Shown piece after piece: positions 1 through 5,051 of a DNA stretch of 7,510 nucleotides (positions are counted from its first letter, which is position 1; each line of letters begins with the position of its first letter). The DNA lies in assembly GCA_964569425.1 (NCBI GenBank), contig CAZMVD010000170.1, positions 1 to 7,510 on the forward strand, given 5' to 3'. The notes under the pieces were generated by a model. It worked only from the letters and a program-made list of their open reading frames with translations, had not been told where the DNA came from and ran no database searches. The DNA is from JACQXM01 sp964569425. GTDB taxonomy: Bacteria > Planctomycetota > Phycisphaerae > UBA1845. The translations under genes were made by a program, and so were the position numbers.

Positions 1-4
1 CCGG

Positions 5-21
5 GTGGGTATCGCACCCAC
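5..21. repeat. short inverted repeat (stem-loop)
   Basis: GTGGGT (5-10) and ACCCAC (16-21) are perfect inverted copies around a 5-base loop. It lies at the window edge in repeat-rich non-coding DNA. It could be the tail of a larger repeat or a weak terminator of a gene to the left. No T-run follows it, so a terminator role is not supported. Confidence 0.4.
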
Positions 22-70
22 AGAATCATCCAAACCTTTCCACGACGCACACCCCAACGGGGTTGCGGCC

Positions 71-126
71 GGGGGCGATGTTGGGGGTGTTGGGCGGTGT
101 TGGGCGGCGTTGCAGGCGTTGGAAGG
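71..126 (+). repeat. G-rich ~10-bp tandem repeat with G-quadruplex pattern
   Basis: Imperfect units run from 79 to 126: TGTTGGGGG, TGTTGGGCGG twice, then CGTTGCAGG and CGTTGGAAGG. Four G-runs (71-75, 83-87, 92-94, 102-104) are separated by 7, 4 and 7 bases. This fits the usual G3+N1-7 rule for an intramolecular quadruplex on the plus strand. The repeat is visible directly; folding in the cell is inference. I see no gene in it. Confidence 0.55.
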
Positions 127-187
127 CGATGTTGGATATCGCGGGTTCCGCAACTCCTTCAGCGTTGGTGTTGGCCGGTGCCGTGAT

Positions 188-218
188 CCCTGGGTAGCCG
201 CGGTGCGGCAACCCAGGG
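188..218. repeat. 14-bp stem-loop of a dispersed repeat
   Basis: CCCTGGGTAGCCGC (188-201) pairs with GCGGCAACCCAGGG (205-218) around a GGT loop. Thirteen of the 14 positions pair, with a single A/A mismatch at 196/210. The right arm is also the start of a direct repeat that recurs 70 bp downstream, so this looks like one unit of a dispersed genomic repeat family and not a terminator. From memory, elements with this CCCTGGGT...ACCCAGGG core are frequent between genes in Planctomycetota genomes. Confidence 0.6.
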
Positions 219-313
219 CTGAGTTCCACAACGCCTGCAGCGTAATGACAGCGCCGAAGACCGCGCGCGTGGGTGCGGCAATCCAGGGCTCAGTTCGGCA
301 ACGCCTTTGCCGT
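202..313 (+). repeat. two direct copies of a ~42-bp repeat, 70 bp apart
   Basis: Bases 202-243 and 272-313 align without gaps with about 34 of 42 identities. Both carry GGTGCGGCAA, then CCAGGGCT, AGTTC, CAACGCCT and a final CGT. A third, shorter relative (TTCCGCAACTCCTTCAGCGT) begins near 147. The block has stop-free frames that code for nothing recognisable. I read it as non-coding dispersed repeat. Confidence 0.6.
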
Positions 314-328
314 TATCCGCCCGTTTCC

Positions 329-357
329 TTGTGCCGGGATTCGCGTTTTGTTATACT
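329..357 (+). promoter_or_regulatory. candidate sigma70-type promoter
   Basis: TTGTGC (329-334) and TATACT (352-357) are separated by 17 bp in otherwise GC-rich sequence. Transcription would begin near 364. The first start downstream with a good ribosome site is ATG 393, preceded by AGAGGGA, but its frame (393-695) runs out of frame into the protease and resembles no protein. The promoter may therefore drive the protease through a ~170-base leader, or be left over from a gene now lost. Only the -10 and the spacing are convincing. Confidence 0.3.
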
Positions 358-555
358 CCCCACCCGTCAGACCTTGTCGAAAGAGGGAACTCATGTTGTC
401 GTCGGCCGCGCGGCACCGCCGGCGCGCCGCCAGGCCGCGGGAACCCGAAAGCCCGCAAGAGACCCCAGCTAATCTACCGCGGGGGATGGCGCACTGGTTC
501 CCGCCAAGGAAGGACACGAGGACAATTGGTGAGTCGCTGCACGGAGCCAGTTCGA

Positions 556-1740
556 ATGCAGAATATCATTTCGCTTCTTTGCCTGCTTTCGACATCGACG
601 GTCTTTCTGATCGGAGGCTGCCATCTTCCTCGGACAATTGCAAATCCCGAGTTGAGAGCCCAATACGACGCAGAGTTTTCTTCCCGAAAGCTTGATCCTA
701 TTGAAGGTTTCTGGCGCTTTCGCAATCGCTTTTACGATGGCACAGTCGTCATATATAAGTCGGACCCTTCGCAAAACAATGGATTTGCATACGCCTCTCG
801 AACTGTTTCCTCAAGAGTTAATTTTGTTCATCACTCTCCGCGCGATCCGTTTCGCGTATCTGCAAGGTACAAGCACTCCAATGGTCCTATCTACAACGGA
901 GAGACATTGATGCTCCAGGGACGCAGGGAATGGTGGACGGACATCACGGTACGATTGGTCGATTCGACAACCATAGAGATGGCTATCCATGGGGAGACGC
1001 CGGTCATTGGGGGCAATGTGCAGCGCGGAAACTACGCTGGCCCCAGAAACGAATTGGAAGCTCGGCTCGCAAGAGCGGCAGATAGGATTGATGGGAGGGA
1101 AAGTGGCACATCCGGCACCGGCTTTTTGCTGAATGATCGTTTGGCTGTCACGAGCCTCCATGTGGTCGACGGCATGACCGAAATAGAGTGCTCACTTGAT
1201 GGCTTGCCGGTTTCAGCCGAGATCGTGCTCAAGGATCGGTCTAATGATATTGCGTTACTCCGACTCCAAGTACCCGCTCCCGAAGGCGTCGCTTTCTTCC
1301 GCTTGGGTGCAGCTCACAACGTGCGTCAGGGGCAGGACGTATATGCCCTCGGATACCCTCTTACGGATGTACTCGGAAAAGAACTGCGAGCCCACAAAGG
1401 GATAATCAGCAGCAACGTAGGGATCGGAGACGACGCTTCGCAGTTTCAGGTTGAGATGGCATTGAACCCGGGAAACAGCGGTGGACCGATTGTAGACGAC
1501 GACGGGCGGGTAGTCGGCTTGGTCAGAAGCAAGTTGGGACTCAACTATGCCGTCCAAACCGGCACGATCCCCGAGGGCGTGACCTTCGCATCGAAGGCAG
1601 ACATGATTCGAACGCTCATCCGATCTACCGAGTGGGCGGAATTGTTGGACGCCGAGGATTCGGAACCTCGATTGATGCGGCTGGATGAAATCGTAAAGGA
1701 GTATGGACGTGCTGTCGTACTTGTGCATGGATCAAAGTGA
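556..1740 (+). CDS. trypsin-like (S1C/HtrA-type) serine protease, probable lipoprotein
   Basis: This 394-residue protein should cut peptide bonds at the cell surface or in the periplasm. Residues 1-22 form a hydrophobic segment ending in LIGGC, a lipobox with Cys22 as the likely lipidated residue. Residues ~45-160 form an unassigned beta-rich region beginning DPIEGFW. The protease domain (~183-370) has the full triad: His202 in TSLHVVDG, Asp231 in RSNDIALLRL and Ser308 in GNSGGP. No PDZ domain follows, unlike DegP/HtrA. The C-terminus (DEIVKEYGRAVVLVHG) loosely resembles the opening strand of another such domain, perhaps a lost repeat. ATG 556 has GGAG 9 bases upstream. GTG 529 is a serious alternative: it has GAGG about 7 bases upstream and adds arginines that suit a signal peptide n-region. 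Sampled GC is about 43-53% in the N-terminal half, below the neighbours, which hints at horizontal origin. Family call is firm; substrate is unknown. Confidence 0.9.
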   Translation: MQNIISLLCLLSTSTVFLIGGCHLPRTIANPELRAQYDAEFSSRKLDPIEGFWRFRNRFYDGTVVIYKSDPSQNNGFAYASRTVSSRVNFVHHSPRDPFRVSARYKHSNGPIYNGETLMLQGRREWWTDITVRLVDSTTIEMAIHGETPVIGGNVQRGNYAGPRNELEARLARAADRIDGRESGTSGTGFLLNDRLAVTSLHVVDGMTEIECSLDGLPVSAEIVLKDRSNDIALLRLQVPAPEGVAFFRLGAAHNVRQGQDVYALGYPLTDVLGKELRAHKGIISSNVGIGDDASQFQVEMALNPGNSGGPIVDDDGRVVGLVRSKLGLNYAVQTGTIPEGVTFASKADMIRTLIRSTEWAELLDAEDSEPRLMRLDEIVKEYGRAVVLVHGSK

Positions 1741-2021
1741 CATTGAGCGGAGAAGGCGTCGGGATCATTCGTAACGTGTATTGCGGTTCGCGGCGCCGCT
1801 GATGCCGAGCGTTTGCGGGACAAAGTATGGGATTTTCGCAGTTAGAATGACCGGCGCAACCAAGAAACCGTATGCGGCGGCAACAACCGGTTGCGGGGCA
1901 TCGTTGCTGGGCGTGCTCGATGGCGTTTGCAAGGAAGTGGCCGCGCGGGTCTGAAATCAACGTCGTTCGGCACGGCCCGGAGAACGGGAACGTCGGACCG
2001 AAAAGAAGCATGGAGTAGAGC
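1741..2021. other. intergenic region, nothing recognised
   Basis: This 281-base gap lies between the protease and the DUF4160 gene. I found no convincing gene, RNA or repeat in it. A TAGAAT (1843-1848) could be a -10 element, but no matching -35 sits 16-18 bp before it. Open frames on the minus strand here have no recognisable protein features. Confidence 0.4.
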
Positions 2022-2279
2022 GTGCCAGAGATCTCTCGGTTCCTGGGCATCGTGATTGCGATGTACTACAACGACCACACCCCGCCGCACTTCCACGCGA
2101 AGTACGGGGCCTTCGAGGTTATCGTGCGCATCGCGGATGGTTTCGTGGAAGGGCGCTTTCCCCGGCGGGCACTCAATCTGGTGCTGGAGTGGTACAGTCT
2201 CCATCAGGCCGAACTCCTTGAAAACTGGAACTTGGCGCGCGAGCGGAAACCGCTGCGTCGCATCGACCCTCTGGAGTGA
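2022..2279 (+). CDS. DUF4160 family protein (putative toxin-antitoxin partner)
   Basis: This 85-residue protein is full length for DUF4160. It shows the family signature across its whole length: PEISRFLGIVIAMYYNDH, then PPHFHAKY (His-rich core at ~23-26), an EW-x3-H segment at ~62-67 and the closing KPLRRIDPLE. The start is GTG, with GGAG at 2012-2015 six bases upstream. It ends 5 bases before a DUF2442 gene. That order is the standard pairing for these two families, which are listed together as a candidate toxin-antitoxin module. The biochemical activity of DUF4160 is not established, and which partner is toxic is unknown. The conserved histidines suggest metal or nucleic-acid binding, but that is inference. 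Confidence 0.9.
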   Translation: MPEISRFLGIVIAMYYNDHTPPHFHAKYGAFEVIVRIADGFVEGRFPRRALNLVLEWYSLHQAELLENWNLARERKPLRRIDPLE

Positions 2280-2284
2280 TTCCC

Positions 2285-2563
2285 ATGATCCCGCAACTCG
2301 AATCTGCCGAATACGTAGCCGGACACGCCATCCGCCTCCGGTTCGCGGACGGAACGGAAGGAATCGTCGACCTCAAGGACGAGCTTTGGGGAGAGGTCTT
2401 CGAACCACTCAAAGATCCGGGCACCTTCCGGAACTTCCGCCTTGATCCGGAACTCAACACGGTGACCTGGCCGACGGGAGCGGACTTGGCCCCCGAGTTC
2501 CTTTACGAAAAAGCGGCGGCCCAACAAGCTGAAGCAGCGGACCGGCCTTCGGCCGCCCGTTGA
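2285..2563 (+). CDS. DUF2442 family protein
   Basis: The 92-residue product matches DUF2442. It starts with a beta strand and the motif LRFADGTEGIVDLKDELWGEVFEPLKD (given here as a family region, residues ~16-42). It continues with FRNFRLDPELNTVTWP and ends in GADLAPEFLYEKA, the usual end of the domain. About 14 residues of Ala/Gln-rich tail follow. ATG 2285 is chosen because GGAG at 2272-2275 lies 9 bases upstream; the in-frame GTG at 2276 would touch that site. It is translationally linked to the DUF4160 gene (5-base gap), so the two products are probably made together and may form a complex. The family belongs to the NE0471 N-terminal-like fold; its function is unproven. Confidence 0.9.
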   Translation: MIPQLESAEYVAGHAIRLRFADGTEGIVDLKDELWGEVFEPLKDPGTFRNFRLDPELNTVTWPTGADLAPEFLYEKAAAQQAEAADRPSAAR

Positions 2564-2590
2564 TCGGCACAGCGTCGGATCACGTACGCC

Positions 2591-3019
2591 ATGCCGCTCT
2601 CCGAAGTCATCGCGAAACTTCGCGCGCTTCGTGAGCCGGTGCCTCGTCCCGCGCGGCTGCCGACGGAGGCGGAGGTCTCGGCCGCGGCGCAGCGACTCGG
2701 CGTTCGCTTTCCCCCCGATTACCGTTACTTCCTGCTTCATGCCGGCGACATCGTGTACGGCTTCCTGGAGCCCGCACGGGTCACGCCCGATGCAGGACAC
2801 GCCGATTTAATGGATGTGGCGACCACGGCCTGCAAGGTCGGCGTTCCACGCGAGTTTCTCCCGTTCCGCGAGGACAACGGCGACCATTATTGCTTTGCGC
2901 CTGACGGCCGCGTTGCGCTCTTGTCGCACGACGGATTGCGCGGCGGCAGTTGGCCGGACCTGGCGCATTGGATTCAGGAAGTCTGGATCGATGAGTTCCA
3001 ACGGTTGCAGGATGAGTGA
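2591..3019 (+). CDS. SMI1/KNR4 (SUKH) family protein
   Basis: A 142-residue cytoplasmic protein with the SUKH pattern. An N-terminal helix leads to the motif PTEAEVSAAAQRLGVRFPPDY (residues ~25-45), where such proteins carry E-x3-G-x2-FP-x2-Y. YFLLHAGD follows, and then FLPFREDNGDHYCF (~92-105), the equivalent of the family's IPFA..GGGDYYCFD strand. The C-terminus is DLAHWIQEVWIDEF. In bacteria many SUKH proteins neutralise secreted or contact-dependent nuclease toxins; others have unknown roles. No toxin gene adjoins it, so it may be an orphan immunity gene. It begins 27 bases after DUF2442 on the same strand and could be in the same transcript. The ribosome site is weak; ATG 2591 is the first suitable start. 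Confidence 0.85.
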   Translation: MPLSEVIAKLRALREPVPRPARLPTEAEVSAAAQRLGVRFPPDYRYFLLHAGDIVYGFLEPARVTPDAGHADLMDVATTACKVGVPREFLPFREDNGDHYCFAPDGRVALLSHDGLRGGSWPDLAHWIQEVWIDEFQRLQDE

Positions 3020-3345
3020 CCGTCATCCTGGCCGGTGGCCGCAGGATTCCCAGCAAGAAGCGTGCCAGGTTTCCATCCGCCGAATCGGCTACTTGCAGGA
3101 GGGCAACTTGAAACGTCCGCTCCCAGCCGGCCGCTTTCCTGCCTGCGCCGTGGGCGCCCTCACCATAGCCGGTCAAGGGAGCCAGTTTTCCAACCGGCAA
3201 GCGCGACGGCGGACGACACCGTGGCGCGCATTCGAGGGCGGACGCAGGTGGGGTTTTGTTGGACCGGGGATTTTACTAGAATCCGTGGATACCTCAGACG
3301 TGGTTTGATCTCGCCACCGACGCGCGCAAGGCGGCGAATCGCCTG
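3020..3345. other. gene-free spacer with repeat-like sequence
   Basis: 326 bases lie between the SUKH stop and the first standard start of the HEPN gene. Stop-free frames exist on both strands but show no protein-like pattern. The GC-rich text around 3020-3160 has the look of dispersed intergenic repeats. It includes GCCGCTTTCCTGCCTG (3130-3145), which recurs exactly at 4068-4083. Near the right end, TAGAAT (3277-3282) could be a -10 element for the HEPN gene, with a poor TTGTTG 15 bases before it. The last ~66 bases probably encode the true N-terminus of the HEPN protein. Confidence 0.4.
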
Positions 3346-3678
3346 GTGAGCGAGAATCATCGCTCGTGCTTGGCGCGCGCCTACTACGCGGCGTTCTCGA
3401 AAGTGACGTTCGATTTGTCCGCAACCTCCGGAGTCGTCTTTCCGCCGGGAAAAGAGGGACCCAACCATCCGGGCATGGCGGGCACCGGTGGCATTCGTCG
3501 TCAGATCGTGACGTACCTGACCGACCTGGAGCCGGAAAAACGCGCGAAACTGTCGGAGTTGATCGGACGCCTGTATGCGCTGCGAATCGCCGCCGATTAC
3601 CGGCCCTCGGTGGATGTCGATGCCCGCGACGCCCGCGAGGCGATCTCCATCATGAACTCCGTATTTGACTCGTTTTGA
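3346..3678 (+). CDS. HEPN-domain protein
   Basis: A 110-residue helical protein. Its first helix carries RSCLARAYYAAF (residues 6-17), the classic HEPN signature, and the last helices carry LYALRIAADYRPSVD (~76-90) and DAREAISIMNSVF. HEPN proteins are often RNases or toxins, or RNA-binding partners in such modules. The catalytic R-x4-6-H motif is not seen: Arg80 is followed by Ala-Ala-Asp-Tyr, as in the non-catalytic-looking ADY subgroup. GTG 3346 is the first standard start after the in-frame TAG at 3277, but it has only a distant AAGGCGG. The frame before it reads TWFDLATDARKAANRL, which fits the missing first HEPN helix. The true start may therefore lie upstream at a non-standard codon, or the gene may be damaged. 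It is followed at 18 bases by a small gene, probably co-transcribed. Confidence 0.75.
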   Translation: MSENHRSCLARAYYAAFSKVTFDLSATSGVVFPPGKEGPNHPGMAGTGGIRRQIVTYLTDLEPEKRAKLSELIGRLYALRIAADYRPSVDVDARDAREAISIMNSVFDSF

Positions 3679-3695
3679 TGCGAAAGGTCCCGCTC

Positions 3696-3947
3696 ATGCC
3701 CACCACAGAACAATCGTCGGCGATCGTTAACCAAGTGCGGCAACGCCTTGCCGAAGGCGAGCGCGACGGCGTCTATCTGAAGGTTGACAACGTCAAGCTG
3801 GACGACGACTGGCTGTACATCGTCGTCGTGCCCTCCCGACCGGGTGTGCGGGCATCCGAGTACGCCAACTTCATGTCAAAGGTCGAGCGGGAACTCCGCC
3901 ACGCCGGGCACGATAACGTCCTGCTCGTCCGGGCGCTGGAAGACTGA
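3696..3947 (+). CDS. small protein of unknown function, downstream partner of HEPN gene
   Basis: An 83-residue acidic protein that I cannot place in a family. It begins with a helix (EQSSAIVNQVRQRLAEGE). A strand pair follows (VYLKVDNVKLDDDWLYIVVVPS, ~28-49), then a helix around YANFMSKVERELRHAG and a final strand VLLVRALED. This is a compact alpha/beta layout. ATG 3696 has AAAGG (3683-3687) 8 bases upstream. Two earlier in-frame starts (TTG 3675, ATG 3678 overlapping the HEPN stop) lack ribosome sites. It has none of the GSxxxG nucleotidyltransferase residues of the MntA antitoxins that accompany HepT. Its position right after a HEPN gene suggests a two-gene module, possibly with this as antitoxin; that is inference only. 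Confidence 0.7.
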   Translation: MPTTEQSSAIVNQVRQRLAEGERDGVYLKVDNVKLDDDWLYIVVVPSRPGVRASEYANFMSKVERELRHAGHDNVLLVRALED

Positions 3948-4072
3948 AACGCCCCCCGGCAAAAGGTCGCTGAACATCGGAGCCGGCGCCGGCCGGTGGA
4001 GGCCAACCGTAAACTCAGGGACCGAATGGACAACGTCGATTACGGCAACCACAGCTTCCGCGCCCCTGCCGC

Positions 4073-4100
4073 TTTCCTGCCTGTGGCGTCGCGGTATAAT
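4073..4100 (+). promoter_or_regulatory. probable promoter of sdhB
   Basis: A perfect TATAAT lies at 4095-4100 in a GC-rich spacer, with TTTCCT at 4073-4078 as a poor -35 at 16 bp. Transcription would start near 4107, leaving a short leader that contains the sdhB ribosome site GAGGGA (4111-4116). The -10 is persuasive and the -35 is not. Confidence 0.45.
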
Positions 4101-4121
4101 CCGCGGTTTTGAGGGACATCC

Positions 4122-4883
4122 ATGAAAGACGCCATCAAGATCAAAGTGCTGCGGCAGGATACGCCGCACGACGGGCAGCGGTGGGAAACGTTCGCGGTGC
4201 CCTACGAACCGGGCATGAACATGACCACCGTGCTCCAGCGCATCGCCGCGGATCCCGTCACCACCGAGCATCAGCGTTCCGTGCCGGTCGCCTACGACGC
4301 CTGCTGCCTCGAGGAAGTGTGCGGCGCGTGCACCATGGTCATCAACGGCCGGGTGCGGCAGGCGTGCTCCGCATTGGTCGATCAACTGCTCGAAGACGCG
4401 GCCGGCGAACCGATCGAGCTGCGCCCGATGACCAAGTTCCGCGTGGTGCGCGACCTGGTGGTCGACCGCCGCCCGATGTTTGACATGCTCAAGCGCATCA
4501 AGGCGTGGGTGGCGGTGGACGGCTACCACGCCATCGGCCCGGGCCCGCGCATCTCTCCGCCGGAGCAGGACGAGGCCTATCCGCTGTCGCGCTGCATGAC
4601 CTGTGGCTGCTGCGTGGAGGCGTGTCCGCAGTTCAACGACCATTCGGCGTTCATCGGCCCGGCGGCGATTTCGCAGGCCATCCTGTTCAACGCGCACCCC
4701 ACCGGCAAGGTCGACCGCGACGAGCGGCTGGAGGTGCTCTCCGGCGTGGGCGGAGTGGTGGACTGCGGCAACAGCCAGAACTGCGTGAAAGTCTGCCCCA
4801 AGGACATTCCGTTGACCGATTCCATCGCCAAGGCCGGGCGCGACACCACTTTGTACAAGTTCCGCAAGTGGTTCGGGCGATAG
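4122..4883 (+). CDS. sdhB: succinate dehydrogenase / fumarate reductase iron-sulfur subunit
   Basis: A 253-residue, full-length electron-transfer subunit of complex II. It carries electrons from the flavoprotein SdhA to quinone at the cytoplasmic face of the inner membrane, linking the TCA cycle to respiration. The N-terminal plant-type ferredoxin domain has the 2Fe-2S ligands Cys62, Cys67, Cys70 and Cys82. The C-terminal domain has CMTCGCCVEACP with Cys158, Cys161 and Cys164, plus Cys225 for 4Fe-4S. Cys168, Cys215 and Cys221 (CGNSQNCVKVCP) are placed for 3Fe-4S. By pattern, all ligands are present. The PQFNDHSAFIGPAAISQA stretch resembles the Bacillus/menaquinone-type enzymes more than E. 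coli SdhB. ATG 4122 has GAGGGA five bases upstream. No sdhA or sdhC is next to it in this window, which is unusual, so they must lie elsewhere unless replaced by paralogues. It probably has its own promoter. Confidence 0.95.
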   Translation: MKDAIKIKVLRQDTPHDGQRWETFAVPYEPGMNMTTVLQRIAADPVTTEHQRSVPVAYDACCLEEVCGACTMVINGRVRQACSALVDQLLEDAAGEPIELRPMTKFRVVRDLVVDRRPMFDMLKRIKAWVAVDGYHAIGPGPRISPPEQDEAYPLSRCMTCGCCVEACPQFNDHSAFIGPAAISQAILFNAHPTGKVDRDERLEVLSGVGGVVDCGNSQNCVKVCPKDIPLTDSIAKAGRDTTLYKFRKWFGR

Positions 4884-4905
4884 AATCCACAGGCCGTCAT
4901 TGAGC

Positions 4906-4948
4906 CGCGGGCTTATGGCCCGCGCGGAGACGCCGGAATTCACCGGCG
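4906..4948. terminator. two tandem hairpins after sdhB, possible terminator
   Basis: CGCGGGC/GCCCGCG (4906-4912/4918-4924) forms a 7-bp stem with a TTATG loop. CGCCGG/CCGGCG (4931-4936/4943-4948) forms a 6-bp stem with a 6-base loop. They begin 23 bases after the sdhB stop. No T-run follows either one, so a classical intrinsic terminator is not shown. They could stabilise the sdhB transcript end or be a GC-rich attenuator-like structure. Confidence 0.4.
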
Positions 4949-4995
4949 CAGCGCTGCTGCCTTTCCTGCCAGCCTGCGCCGGGCTCCGATTGGCC

Positions 4996-5012
4996 GTGCC
5001 ATGCGATGGCAC
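4996..5012. repeat. perfect 7-bp inverted repeat in the transglutaminase leader
   Basis: GTGCCAT (4996-5002) and ATGGCAC (5006-5012) flank a GCG triplet, 39 bases before the transglutaminase start. It could be an operator or an RNA hairpin in the leader. It does not overlap the ribosome site (AAAGGAA, 5036-5042). Confidence 0.4.
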
Positions 5013-5051
5013 TGTTATGGTGACGCGCACCACCGAAAGGAACCGCTGCCC

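Larger units (their letters stand above)
3130..4083 (+). repeat. exact 16-bp direct repeat at the two ends of this span
   Basis: GCCGCTTTCCTGCCTG occurs at 3130-3145 and again at 4068-4083, in the spacers before the HEPN pair and before sdhB. A weaker relative (CTGCCTTTCCTGCC) occurs near 4963. The two exact copies bracket the HEPN/small-protein unit. They are either remnants of a dispersed repeat or boundaries of an inserted segment. The DNA between them is not itself repeated. Confidence 0.4.

Noticed and set aside
307..555. N-terminal extension of the protease frame back to ATG 307
   Set aside because: The extension is Arg/Gly/Pro-rich repeat sequence and would bury the lipoprotein signal peptide 80 residues inside the protein.
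393..695. Small gene starting at ATG 393 behind a good ribosome site
   Set aside because: Its frame runs out of register into the protease gene and has no protein-like pattern. It is kept only as a possible remnant start.
2543..2555. CGGCC-TTC-GGCCG hairpin as terminator after DUF2442
   Set aside because: It is inside the end of the coding sequence, has only five pairs and no T-run; a chance event in GC-rich DNA is likely.
3982..3993. GCCGGCGCCGGC palindrome between the HEPN pair and sdhB
   Set aside because: Low-complexity GC palindromes of this size are expected by chance here, and no context supports a function.
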